Positions 22,299-32,282 of a DNA stretch of 64,000 nucleotides are shown one piece after another. This DNA comes from Nematopogon swammerdamellus. Its lineage: Eukaryota > Arthropoda > Insecta > Lepidoptera > Adelidae. The first letter of the stretch is position 1; the number at the start of each line of letters is the position of its first letter. Under the pieces are notes generated by a model. The model was not told the DNA's origin. It ran no database searches and worked only from the letters and a program-made list of their open reading frames with translations. Position numbers and translations under genes: made by a program. Location of the stretch: positions 3,280,397 through 3,344,396 of the forward strand of contig OX336339.1 of NCBI GenBank assembly GCA_946902875.1. Direction: 5' to 3'.

Positions 22299-22643
22299 CG
22301 GATCGAGGACGCCGGCCATTGGCGTCGTGTTGGTGTCGTCGCCGCCGGCCGCCACTATCTTCTCCAGCACCTTGAGGGTTTGCTCCACCGCCGGCCACTC
22401 CCCCTTCTGCGAGAGAGCCAGGATCTTGCCGGCCGCGTCCCGCATGTTGACCCCCGCGCTCGGAGGCTTCGGCGCGTCCCCATTGATCTCCTTCTCCACC
22501 TTCTTGTCGCCGTTGACCGAGGTCGTCTCATCTTTATCCGGATCGGTGACCTTCGAGGAGGCCGACGTTTTGTCCTCTTCCTTTTCGGGCTTCTTGGGCG
22601 GGCCCTTCCCGGCGCCCTTCTTGCCTCCGCCGGCCTGCGACAT
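22299..22643 (-). CDS. nompC: nompC (TRPN mechanosensory channel), first coding exon
   Basis: 115 codons in phase 0, from ATG (22643-22641) to GATCCG followed by donor GTACTT. It begins MSQAGGGKKGAGKG, then a charged low-complexity stretch, then SVNGDKK, then APKPPSAGVNMRDAAGKI, GEWPAVEQTLKVLEKIV and TPMAGVLDP. This matches my recollection of the N-terminus of insect NOMPC just before its ankyrin repeats (SNGDKK, APKPPSAG, a GEW/SEW.P.E helix, PLAGV.D). NOMPC is a pore-forming mechanotransduction channel of sensory neurons with a very long ankyrin spring. The ankyrin exons should lie at lower coordinates on the minus strand. I found none down to position 1, so intron 1 exceeds 22 kb or the rest is elsewhere. 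An in-frame GTG lies two codons upstream but ATG is preferred. Confidence 0.8.
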
Positions 22644-22900
22644 CTTCACTTATTCACACACAGCGCACGAGTTTGGGCGGCACTGCATGTTGGGCGGGGA
22701 TCGCGCGCGGATCCGTCGGTGCGGTCGACGAGAGCGGCCGTGGGCGATGCGGTGTGTGCGGCTCGCGCGGTCGGGACATGACTGCTGGGTCGGCCGCCCG
22801 CCCTCACGCTATACGGCCGCCCCGGCTCGCTCCTCCGCCGCCGCCGCCCGCCCACCGTGCTCGCCTCGCCGCACCGTTGCGTAGAGCGGAACATGCAAGG
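22644..22900 (-). promoter_or_regulatory. GC/CpG-rich 5' region of nompC
   Basis: Immediately upstream of the nompC start, about 250 bp rich in CG dinucleotides, unlike the AT-rich flanks. It probably contains 5' UTR and promoter. The open frames across it are composition artefacts. Confidence 0.45.
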
Positions 22901-23019
22901 CTCTTTTGTATTTTTTTTGTAAGAAAGCAGAAAATATGTTAATAAATTGTTTAAATATTGATTGGCTTATTTATTTCTTGGCTACACAACTGTACAACTT
23001 CGACACTAATTACATACAT

Positions 23020-23120
23020 ATTACACACGCTGAATCCCGACAATCGGGGTAAGCAGAGTAATTAGTGTTGTGCTGCAAGAACTCTGGTAAATTACAGCAC
23101 TACTACACTACACTACTTCT
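23020..23120 (-). mobile_element. SINE-C tail fragment
   Basis: ACACGCTGAATCCCGACAAT..AGCAGAGTAATTAGTGTTGTG. Confidence 0.65.
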
Positions 23121-23269
23121 TTCGTATAATTCGAAAAGCTATTCTAAAGCAATTCAAAAGTGGCACAGGCGGACTTACTCCTTATATTATTCCTTGAAGA
23201 GATTTCTTACAGCCATATTTTAGGCGTGTGAAATAGTGTGTGTAAAGTAATTTTTTACTATACATCAAA

Positions 23270-23555
23270 TGCATACATACATACCACACGCTGTAGCCCG
23301 ACAATAGGGGTAAGCAGAGTAATCGGTGTTGTGCTGCAGGGACTCTGACCAATTATAGCACAACATCTACTATAGCACGTTTAGCAAAGTATTCGGACAA
23401 GATAACTATCAAGCAGCAAGTAAGGAACGACGACCCGTCTGCTGCATGACTCGGTGGAAGAACCGTGCTAAGGTGGGAGGTGGCTGACCCGTTCTCCTTT
23501 ATCATGGCATCTTGTCCTCATCCCTTAGTCACCTTTTACGGGACACACCAACTTT
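23270..23555 (-). mobile_element. SINE-C copy
   Basis: (CATA)n, ACACGCTGTAGCCCGACAAT, then the body in reverse to CATCCCTTAGTCACC. Faces the plus copy at 23590. Confidence 0.75.
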
Positions 23556-23589
23556 TGAAGTAACCATTCGATTACGTTAGTATAGGAAG

Positions 23590-23898
23590 TGCGTGGGGCC
23601 GGTACTTGAAAAGAATAGCCCCACTGCATCTCTCTCCGTGCATTTCGTAAAAGGCGACTAAGGGATAAGGACAAGATGCCACGTTAAAGAGCGACAGGCT
23701 AGCCACCTCTCACCTTGGCGCGGTCCTTCCTCCAAGTCATGCAGCAGGTGAGTCTTCGTGCCTTACTTGCTGCTTGATAGGTTATCTTGTCCTAATACTT
23801 TGCTAAACGTGGTGGTAGATGTTGTGCTTTAATTTAACGGAGTTCTTGCAGCACAACACCGATTACTCTGCTTACCGCTGATTTTCGGCGTAGTGTTG
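23590..23898 (+). mobile_element. SINE-C copy
   Basis: Head GTGGGGCCGGTACTTGAAAA shared with SINE-A, then ACAAGATGCC, AGCGACAGGCTAGCCACCTC, CATGCAGCAGG and GCACAACACCGATTACTC. Confidence 0.8.
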
Positions 23899-24048
23899 TC
23901 GGTTGTGTTCTCCTCTAGTCCAGTATAGCCAGCAATCCAGGGAAGTCTCCGTTATGGCACCTACCTTCTCGGAGGTGATATTGGCTAGTCAGAGCATGTG
24001 CTTTGGCCCCTCTGAATCAGCCACCAATACCGGATTACATAAAAAAAA
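23899..24048 (+). mobile_element. SINE-B tail joined directly to the SINE-C copy
   Basis: GGTTGTGTTCTCCTCTAGTC to GGATTACATAAAAAAAAG. Confidence 0.8.
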
Positions 24049-24274
24049 AGTGTAGGATGTTCAGGTTATTGTTACGGACAGTCTGCACTCCATATGCCGT
24101 GACATGAAATGATTTCATCTGTTGCCTTTGTTTTGTTCAAAGAAGAAAGTCTCTGAAATGAACTGCAATAAAAAGTCGCAGAATAAATATTTGGATTGGC
24201 TGAAGTAATTCGATTTTACGATCGTGTGCGAATTTAATGTAAATAATAAAATTATTTATTTGTAATTTTTATTG

Positions 24275-24430
24275 TGGGCTGCTATGCGGCCATCTTACGT
24301 CCAGCACGGTGGTCGTCGACAATTTGATCCTACCGTCTAGGTACCGTCTTGTCTCTTACTAGACTCTAGTAAGAGACAAGGGAAGGGACCTACAAATTTC
24401 CACCGGTTCCGTCCGAACCGGTGAAGCGGA
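24275..24430 (-). mobile_element. SINE-B middle fragment
   Basis: GGCTGCTATGCGGCCATCTT..CCGGTTCCGTCCGAACCGGTGAAGC. Confidence 0.65.
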
Positions 24431-24544
24431 GAAAATGTCAAACAAACAGAAAGAAAATAAATTAAAAACAATTTTTCAATTAAATGTTATGTGATAATAT
24501 AATTGTTCATCCTTCCTTCCTTCCTTCCTTCCTTACCTATAATA

Positions 24545-24765
24545 AAATCCAACGTCTGCTTTCTGTCTGAGTGTCTGAGTGTCTGTCTGTCCGCTTATAA
24601 CTCGAGAACCACTGAACCGATTTTGATAAAACCAAATTCTACGGATAGCTTGATTCTTCCCATCAACTATAGGCTACTATCTGGCTGCTAAATGGCTTAT
24701 GAGGTTAGCAGTGAAGTGAAATATGAGAGCGGGCGGAGCCGCGGGCACAGCTTGTCTGTTATATG
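24545..24765 (+). repeat. Interspersed repeat ending CCGCGGGCACAGCT
   Basis: (CTGT)n, TATAACTCGAGAACCACTGA, ..GGGCGGAGCCGCGGGCACAG. Its TAACTCGAGAACCACTG core is the seed of the 100-bp palindromic array at 50077-51372. Confidence 0.6.
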
Positions 24766-24826
24766 AATAGTTTCAGTCATACAACAACATAAATAATTTG
24801 ATAGTAAAACTACAATATAAAATGTC

Positions 24827-25157
24827 AGCCTCGGTAGCTCAGTGGTGAGCGCGGTCAGTACTTGGGATGGGTGAACGCTCGACCGTTGTGAGGATGACCG
24901 CGGTTCGGACTCCACGTAAAACTGTATTTACCTCACTAGGCGGTAGGGTTTATCCCGCCCGGGTTGATACCACCGCACTGAATGAAACGTCGGTCGAAAC
25001 GGCTATGTATAAGTAGTTCGAGTTTACCGTCCAGTTCAGTGTAGCCGACGTGAAATGAAGGGAAGCACTGACATGGCACCTAGTTCACCAAGGTGTTATG
25101 GGCTGTCATCGCGGATGTTGTAGGTGATTTAGCCAACCGTGTCAGTCTCTATAAAAA
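24827..25157 (+). mobile_element. SINE-A full length with tRNA-type head
   Basis: Head CCTCGGTAGCTCAGTGGTGA (box A TAGCTCAGTGG) and box B GGTTCGGACTCC, body GGTAGGGTTTATCCCGCC, tail GTCAGTCTCTATAAAAAAA. Confidence 0.88.
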
Positions 25158-25439
25158 AAATTTAAAAAAAGAATTTACCGCCCGCTCTCAACTTCACCGC
25201 GAACACTCCTCGCGTAGTGGAAGTGCCAAATTTGAACCGGCACGTTTGCATACTGAATTCTCGTACAGGTCGAGTAGCTATTAGCTTGCTAACCCCATGA
25301 AACAACATGCATATTAATTCTCCGAACGAAATGCAAATACGTACCTAAATAGCCGCTTACTAAGTAATATTAATAAATATAATTTTGGTGAATAAATTTC
25401 TAGGAAATGTTTTCAGATAATATATTTAATTTTAAAGTT

Positions 25440-25660
25440 AGATAGTAAAATTATTTATAGCTTCACAAATATTTTACAAGAATACAAATAACACAATGAA
25501 TGCAGGTACATGAGGTGCAAAGGCGAACTTATCCCTGGAAGAAATTTCTTACAGCCAACCTGTGTGAAAAGTGTAAATAAAGGAATGTAGTTAGTAGCAA
25601 AGATAAGATGGGAACATTTTTTATTTAAAAAATATAAGGACAAATAAAAATCTAAATATA
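25440..25660 (-). repeat. LINE 3' tail repeat ('GGACTTATCCC..CTTACAG')
   Basis: GGCGAACTTATCCCTGGAAG..AATTTCTTACAGCCAACC; related copies at 23150-23225 (minus), 25850-26045 (plus) and 56620-56780 (plus). Confidence 0.5.
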
Positions 25661-25689
25661 ATTATCGAAAGGAATTCAGAAAGGAAAAA

Positions 25690-25800
25690 TCGAAGGGAAG
25701 CACTGACATGGCACCTAGTTCACCCGGTGTTATGGGCGGATCACGGATGTAGTAGGTGATGTAGCCAACCGTGTCAGTTTCCATAAAAAAATAAAATAAA
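25690..25800 (+). mobile_element. SINE-A tail fragment
   Basis: GAAGGGAAGCACTGACATGG to GTCAGTTTCCATAAAAAAAT. Confidence 0.8.
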
Positions 25801-25849
25801 AAAATTATAAGTAACACAACGTAATAATGAAACTACCTACCTACTTATA

Positions 25850-26055
25850 TTTCATAACATACGATTCTCAAAAATCCAAAGGTTGACTGAAAGAAATTAC
25901 TGTAAGGGATAAGTCCGCCTTTGCCCCTCATGTAAATTATAAACTACTACCCTACTCACAATCCCAGGCACGACTGGCAGATAATGCCTTTAGGCTTTAA
26001 GTCCGCCTTTTGACACTTTTTGTGCATTAAAGTATATTTTCATTTCATTTCATTT
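25850..26055 (+). repeat. LINE 3' tail repeat with terminal TTCATTTCATTT
   Basis: CATACGATTCTCAAAAATCC..GGGATAAGTCCGCCTTTGCC..ATTTTCATTTCATTTCATT. Confidence 0.5.
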
Positions 26056-26164
26056 TCATAAAATGAGCTTGTTCCTGTAAAATATTTTTGAAACAATACA
26101 ATATTTCTATGTATGCTATCGTCAAAGCAAGGATACAAAGTCAGGTCTCCTTTGCTGCCGTATC

Positions 26165-26410
26165 GGAGGCTCGATCAAGGTTCGATCCGTGTCGTAGGAG
26201 GTCGCGGCGGCGGCGGCGGGGGTCGGCCGAGGAAATTTGCATGTTTCGTCATCGCGGAGGGCGGGCGGGCGGCGGCGGCCGCACGCGACTTCCGGCGCGC
26301 GGGGCGGCGGCGCGGGGCGGCCGCGGCTGGGCGGCTCGCGGTGGTAGCAAACATGAGACGGCGCGTTCCGAAATACTTTAATCCTAAAGAAGAACGCGTT
26401 AATGTAAGCG
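26165..26410 (+). promoter_or_regulatory. CpG-rich block with possible short first exon
   Basis: About 190 bp of CGG/GCGG-rich sequence, unlike the AT-rich surroundings, then ATG at 26353 opening 17 codons (MRRRVPKYFNPKEERVN) followed by GTAAGC at about 26404. Could be the promoter and first exon of an unrecognised plus-strand gene, or an upstream element of nompC 3.5 kb away. Speculative. Confidence 0.3.
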
Positions 26411-26419
26411 AAATTTAAC

Positions 26420-26745
26420 GAGGAAACAATTATACAAATAAATTATTTTATTAATATAACATAAATATTTACCCATACTTCTCTACCCGTGCACCGGTGC
26501 TGTGGAGACATCTTTCTCAACCCCCCTGGCCTTACACTTAATTATTAGTCCCTGGCCGCCGCTTGGTGTCTAAGAGATGGCACTACATGACATATTACAC
26601 CTCAATATTCTATGAGATGGCGTTAGAAAATAAAATTATTTTTTCGTGTGAAAACTGAATTTCTTAGGGATGACATTAGATAAACTGAAAAAAATTACGT
26701 ATAATTAACAATTAAGTAGTATGTAATTTTAATTTAGTTCAAAAT
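26420..26745. other. AT-rich stretch, nothing recognised
   Basis: No gene or named repeat. AATAAATTATTTTATT follows the CpG block. Confidence 0.3.
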
Positions 26746-26749
26746 TTTA

Positions 26750-26890
26750 CTGTATGTATGTATTCTTTATTGAAATTAGGCACGACAGGCAAGCTTAATG
26801 CCATGAGGCATTCTATTCTAACTATAACCTATGGGATGTGGGAGAAGTACATGCATGCGAACGAGAATAGTTTGTTGTGGCAATGTAACT
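26750..26890 (-). repeat. Interspersed 3' tail repeat ('ATTCTTTATTGA'), copy 2
   Basis: GTATTCTTTATTGAAATTAGG..GAGGCATTCTATTCTAACTA..GATGTGGGAGAAG. Confidence 0.55.
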
Positions 26891-27169
26891 CTCTATTATA
26901 CACTAATTATAGAAATTCTTCGTCCGTTATCTTTAGGAACACACCGAGGACCGGTAGGGTGTCTCGGCAGGGGTTGAGTAGCGCGTAACTAAGGCCTCGC
27001 CGCCCCCTCTCCCCTGCACCGCGCCGGCGCACCGTCTATCCGAGATGTCGAATTCAGTCTAAGACTTCAGCACTAGCATTACTTCAGTTCGAAACGATTT
27101 CGGTAACACGCTGTATGTTATTGGTCGATCCTGCCAAGTTTGTGGGCTCTTCAAAAAGTTTCGCTTCAA

Positions 27170-27672
27170 ACCGCTGTGAAGTGAGCCACAGAGTCAGCTA
27201 AGTGCACGTAGGCGCTTTACAAAACGTAGACCGCTGTGAAGTGAGCCACAGAGTCAGCTAAGTGCACGTAGGCGCTTTACAAAACGTAGACCGCTGTGAA
27301 GTGAGCCACAAGTCAGCTAAGTGCACGTAGGCGCTTTACAAAACGTAGACCGCTGTGAAGTGAGCCACAAGTCAGCTAAGGGCACGTAGGCGCTTTACAA
27401 AACGTAGAGCGCTGTGAAGTGAGCCACAGAGTCAGCTAAGTGCACGTAGGCGCTTTACAAAACGTAGACCGCTGTGAAGTGAGCCACAAAGTCAGCTAAG
27501 TGCACGTAGGCGCTTTACAAAACGTAGACCGCTGTGAGTGAGCCACAGAGTCAGCTAAGTGCACGTAGGCGCTTTACAAAACGTAGACCGCTGTGAAGTG
27601 AGCTACAGAGTCAGCTAAGTGCACGTAGGCGCTTTACAAAACGTAGACCGCTGTGAAGTTAGCCACGGAGCC
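27170..27672. repeat. 60-bp satellite, about 8.3 copies
   Basis: The unit begins ACCGCTGTGAAGTGAGCCAC and ends GCTTTACAAAACGTAG. Several copies are 58-59 bp through loss of AG or A. The array ends in a half unit at about 27669. Confidence 0.93.
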
Positions 27673-27762
27673 AGCTTCTTCATTTCAGATCCTTCCCGAC
27701 ATCAAGCAGAAAAGCGGTCAAGAGCGAGTGAGGCTCGCACAAATTATGGTTCCGTACTATTT

Positions 27763-28245
27763 TTTTTTTTTTTTTTTTTTATGGAACCTGACACGGTTGG
27801 CTACATCACCTACAACATCCGTGATGTCAGCCCATAACACCGGGTGAACTAGGTGCCATGTCAGTGCTTCCCTTCATTTCATGTCGGCTACACTAAACTG
27901 GACGGAAAACACGAACTATTACATAGCCGTTTCGACCGACGTTTCGTTCAGTGCGGTGGTACCAATCCGGCCGGGATAAACCCTACCACCTAGTAAAGTA
28001 AGAAGGGAAGGGACCTACAGTTTAACGTGGAATCCGAACCACGGTCAGCCTCCAACGGTCGAGCGGTCACCCATCCAATCACTGACCGCGCTCAGCGTTG
28101 CTTAATAACAGTTGACTAACCAACCGCGCCACTGAGCTACCGAGGCTGACGAATTTTCTTATCCCTTAGTCGACTTTTACGACATGCGACGGGGAGAGAT
28201 GCAGTGGGGCTATTCTTTTTAAGTACCGACCCCACACGGTACAAA
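27763..28245 (-). mobile_element. SINE-A with two heads in series
   Basis: Reading the minus strand: GTGTGGGGTCGGTACTT-type head (28245-28158), then tRNA-type head with box A TAGCTCAGTGG (about 28150) and box B GGTTCGGATTCC, then body and tail GTCAGGTTCCATAAAA. Confidence 0.8.
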
Positions 28246-28744
28246 ACAAAAATACAAAACTAAAACAAAAATATGTTTTTTCCCCGAAAATAGGGTGGTT
28301 TCGCCGGCTATCGGACACTTAGGGAGGTTATGAAGTTTACAGGTCAAAAAGATTATGTTGCTGCCATTATAAAAAAAAACCACCCATATCGATGGAAAGA
28401 GTGTATAATGTAATTTCAAGTATATTTTTAAATGTAATTAATGCCCTATCAGATTTTAAATAAAAAATACATTTGAATAAAAAGTCCATTTTACCAGCTA
28501 TCGGCCCCTCTCTGTCCTGGGATCGGCCAGCATTACTCCACCTATCGGCCGCTGGATTCTGAAGAACTCTCAACATTATTCCGTCTACCGTAGTCCGTAT
28601 GTCTGCCCGTATTTATGTCAAGGGGGATGACTGGTTATGACATTGACTCTGAGATCGATTTCGTTTTAAGTAAACTCAAAAAAATTCAAACCGTCACAGT
28701 CAACGTCATTGTCAAAAATGTTTTGTATGTAGGTCAAGTCGACA

Positions 28745-28970
28745 GGGCGACGATGGGCCTGGGACCCCGGCGCCCTGAGGGTCCTGAGGAGCTCGCAGGG
28801 GCCCGCAGAGGCACGGAGGGACCGTGAGGGGTCCTTAGGATCATCCCTCAGGGTCCGACACCGCTCTTCGCCCTGAGGGTCCTCAGGGCCATTCCTCATG
28901 GCCCGATTCCCCGTGTCCCTGGGATCCTTAGGGTCCCGAGAGTCCCTAGGGTCACGAGGTTCCCAAGGGT
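28745..28970. repeat. Degenerate 10-bp repeat (GGGTCCTNAG type)
   Basis: Repeated CCTGAGGGTCCT, GGGGTCCTTAGGA, CTTAGGGTCCC and GTCCCTAGGGTC. Read on the minus strand it gives alternating D-P-R residues fused to the transposase frame. Confidence 0.7.
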
Positions 28971-28974
28971 CTTG

Positions 28975-29125
28975 AAAACGCTCACATCTGCTGGCTGCAT
29001 GATGTGAGTGGTGTTTGGGGGAAGCGCGTAGAAAATTATTCCCTTGTCGTTGCATATCTGGCTTAACATCATTGACATAATATGTGATTTATGTCCATCG
29101 ACGAAGAGAATAGCCGGCCTCTGCC
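28975..29125 (-). pseudogene. Pogo/Tigger-family transposase DDE fragment
   Basis: Reads RPAILFVDGHKSHIMS, then CNDKGIIFYALPPNTTHIMQ and PADVSVFKTLGNLV. 'FVDGH.SH' and 'LPPNTTH.MQP.DV..FK' hold the second and third catalytic Asp of pogo/Tigger transposases. It continues at lower coordinates into a DPRDPRDSRDPKDPRD-like repeat and has no intact N-terminal DNA-binding part. Confidence 0.8.
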
Positions 29126-29194
29126 TGACATCAAAACTTTCATGGCTATTTCTCGTCTACGACTTCACAAAGCAAAACCTGACTAAATTAGACT

Positions 29195-30370
29195 CTTAAG
29201 TGACCAGATTCCTGAAGTCGTGGTTTGGACTGGCTCACCCGGCTGACTCGTCGACGCTATACAGATCCCACAATAACTTTGGACTGAACATTAAGAAACC
29301 GTCGATATTTTATCAAAAGGGGAGAATAGCCAAACGATGTATACTCAAGACTCCAATGATAGCGCTATTCAAGCCTTACCCAACACATCGCTATCAGATG
29401 AACTGGAATCGAGACTCGACTTCTACAAATCATTCCAAGTTGGTACACGCACCAATAGATCTGGACTCGGCATAGAAACAGCAAAGTCTGATAAAAAAAT
29501 ACTGAAAGGTTTTGCTCAGGAGGACATGGACCAAGGTTTCAAACTTCACGCCTTAAACCTAGAAATGCAGAATGATTGGCTAACAGTGGGCGACTTCTAC
29601 ATCCCTCCTGCATTGAAGTGGAAGTCCATAATATACAACTGGTCCCCTGAGCTGCTTAAGTTCACCTAAATGCATTCCAGCTTACTCTCCCCGAGCCGAG
29701 TAACCTAGTTAGATGGGGAAATCTACAAATAGACTATGCCCGTCATGTAAGGAGTCCGTAGGCACGGCCAATACTACTTGAGCGAGGCCAGTATTCCTGC
29801 CGTCATGATAAAGTCCTCCAAATCATCAGAGAGGCCATCAACCTGTCAATTGCACGGACCAGAAAAGGGCAAACCAGTAGCTGCTTCCAGAAGGTCGACT
29901 TTGTGAAACCTGGAGCCAATAAGCTGCCCAAAGATAGGTACCTTCTTAAATTTTGGTAGCAGCAAAGGATTGGGAATTGTTGATGGACACACATGAGTAG
30001 CATCACCAGATGCCTTCGGAAATCTGTACCACAGCATTAAGACCGGATATACTCATATTCTCAAAAGTGACAAAGCATGTAGTACTTGTTGAACTTACAG
30101 TTCCATGGGAAAGCAACATACCGAAGGACCGATAGGATAGGATACCGAAGGACATCAAACTTAACAAGTACTGCAACTTAGTAGACCGGATTGTGAGAAA
30201 CGGATTCAAGACTGATCTCTTCGCTGTGGAAGTCCGATCAAGGACTACCAGCGAAGTCGCTCTACAGTCTCTTCAAGAATCTAGGGCTGCCAAGATCGAC
30301 GCTAAGCTCATACATGGAGAGAGCTTCGAAAACGTCACTGGAAGCATCCTACAGAATATGGATAGGTAGA
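29195..30370 (+). pseudogene. Non-LTR retroelement C-terminal relic (RT tail and endonuclease-like part)
   Basis: Plus strand reads FLKSWFGLAHPADSSTLYRS then NNFGLNIKKPS, then in another frame LSDELESRLDFYKSFQVGTR, KWKSIIYNWSPELLKF, LERGQYSCRHDKVLQIIREA, and near the end VDRIVRNGFKTDLFAVEVRS. Segments like 'GRY.WRHD.VL' and 'GF..DLF.VEVGSRG' follow the RT in some retroelements, the latter in a restriction-like nuclease fold. Several stops and frameshifts. The exact clade is uncertain. Confidence 0.6.
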
Positions 30371-30489
30371 GAGAGAGAGGTCGAGAGCGGGACTGGTGTT
30401 TCCCCGCGTCCTAGTCAACGCAGACTAGCTGAGGAGGGCTTGATGTGAGCCGAAACGTGAAGCATGCGCGGAAAATTTAGAGTGGCCAC

Positions 30490-30665
30490 TCGCTAGTCCC
30501 GACTCCCGACCTCCCGGATGGGTTAAGCCCTACCACCAAGTAAGATAAGAAGGAAAGGGACCTACAGTTTTACATGGAATCCGAACCACGATCAGCTTCC
30601 AACGGTCGAGCGGTCACCCATCCAAGTACTGACCGCACCCAACGTTGCATCAGTCAACAGCAGTC
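30490..30665 (-). mobile_element. SINE-A head fragment (tRNA type)
   Basis: GGATGGGTTAAGCCCTACCA..GGAATCCGAACCACGATCAG..CGGTCACCCATCCAAGTACT. Confidence 0.8.
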
Positions 30666-31794
30666 AAAATTATTACCTTATTTCCGTTTAAGAAGCATAG
30701 GATGGGCCATGCACCATGGACAGTCACTCGCAGCGATTTCAAAAGGTTGGGCTGGAAATCCTATGGAACACCGGTTGGCCGATCCATTGATTTCGTTGGT
30801 TTTACCATTTCTATAGGCCATCGGCCGCCACAATCTACTTATAAAACTACCCGGCCGATAGGTGGTTACTTATCCATATAACGTACCGGCCATGGAAATT
30901 TACATACAAAAGAAATGGCCGATAGCTGGGATATGTAGCCAGTTATCGGACACCAAAATCGCCAAACAAAAATACACGGCCGATAGATGGTACCTGTAGC
31001 CGGTTATCGGCCGTGCCTATTAGAGCATTGTTTATTTTGATAAAAAAACGCTAATAACCGACAATTTGTGGCCGACAACTAGCTGTCATATTCCATGTAC
31101 GGTATTTGATGACCTTGGATACTTCAATGAAGAATATTTAAACTCTAAACTAATAGGAAGTCATATACAAATTTACGTGATCTCAGCCAGCTATCGGCCA
31201 GGAGGCCGATAACTAGATTTCCACTAATTTAAGGTACCAGATCATCGGCCACGCAAAATTTCAATGTATTTGGATAAAAATATGTTATTTTCACTTGTTA
31301 AAGTATTTTCAGATCTATCTGCAACCACATTATATCAACTTGCATGCAAACATTATAAAATACAGTCGTAATTCACTATTTCGCGAGGCGCAGTTCACTA
31401 GTATTTTCACAGCGGGCGATGTGTCTATGCGAACAGGAGTGCGGTCGCCAACGACGTAATTTTTGGAAGGATGGCCGGTGACAGGATTCTCAAACGTTTA
31501 CTCCCATTTGATCGGTCGATAGATGAGCTATATACACCTTCCCTTTTGTGCGTATGGGACCGTTCCTTTGCCTATTTTAAACGATTTAAGGTCGAGGTGG
31601 CCGATAGCAGGCGGTGGCCGGTAAACTGGCGAATCCACCCTATTACATTGTCGAAAACAACATGCAGTTTTACTGTATTCTATGGCTTAATATCTACTAA
31701 GCTTATGAAATTCAAAATTTTAGCTTTAGAAACCTACATAGGACAACAGGTTGGGGGAACGGTAATTTTTTTGCACATTTTTAGCTTTATCATA

Positions 31795-31918
31795 GTTGCT
31801 GAGTCGGAGGGGCCAAAGTGCATGCTCCGACCAGCCAATATCACCTCCGAGAAGGAAGGTGCCATACCGGAGACTTCCCTGGATTGCTGGCTATACTGGA
31901 CTAGAGGAGAACAAATAT
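31795..31918 (-). mobile_element. SINE-B tail fragment
   Basis: GAGTCGGAGGGGCCAAAGTG to GGACTAGAGGAGAACA. Confidence 0.8.
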
Positions 31919-32282
31919 TGTTTTGTCAGCTTTAAGTAATACGTTTTCGTTAATTAGTTTTCTTGTCTGTGTTTTTATCTGTTCGGTTCAAATTTTGCAA
32001 TCGATTTTAAACTAATTTCCCGATGTGATAAAGACAAGAAATTTAAACATAGCTCGTAACTGGATGACAATGCAATATTATATCGCTTTCTTGTCTGTCT
32101 GTTTGTTTGTCTGTTCGGTACAAATTTTAAATCTATTTTAAAATAACTTCCTGATGAACTAGAGACATGAAACTTGAAAAACATAGCTTTAATATATATA
32201 TATAACATAGCTCAGAACTTTAATGAAAGAACGCACGAGTTTTCAACATGTTTCAAGATGTTTAAAATTCTTCTTCCCGTTG

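Larger units (their letters stand above)
28293..31640 (-). mobile_element. Pogo/Tigger-like DNA transposon, 3.35 kb, with nested insertions
   Basis: Ends are inverted: GGGTGGTTTCGCC on the left and GGCGAATCCACCC on the right, each flanked by TA (28291-28292, 31641-31642), the duplication expected of Tc1/mariner/pogo elements. Repeated GGCCGATAG/CTATCGGCC-type motifs cluster at both ends (about 4 in 28300-28560, about 12 in 30770-31610). The only transposase relic is a DDE fragment at 28975-29125 (minus). The interior holds an RT relic (29195-30370) and a SINE-A head (30490-30665). Confidence 0.7.

Noticed and set aside
22327..22884. Plus-strand open frames opposite nompC exon 1
   Set aside because: High GC leaves antisense frames open; only the minus-strand frame has recognisable protein and a donor site.
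27170..27672. CRISPR-like array
   Set aside because: Contiguous 60-bp satellite units with no distinct spacers, in a eukaryotic genome.
31471..31935. 154-codon plus-strand open frame
   Set aside because: It spans the right end of the pogo-like element and a SINE-B tail, so it is chimeric by position.
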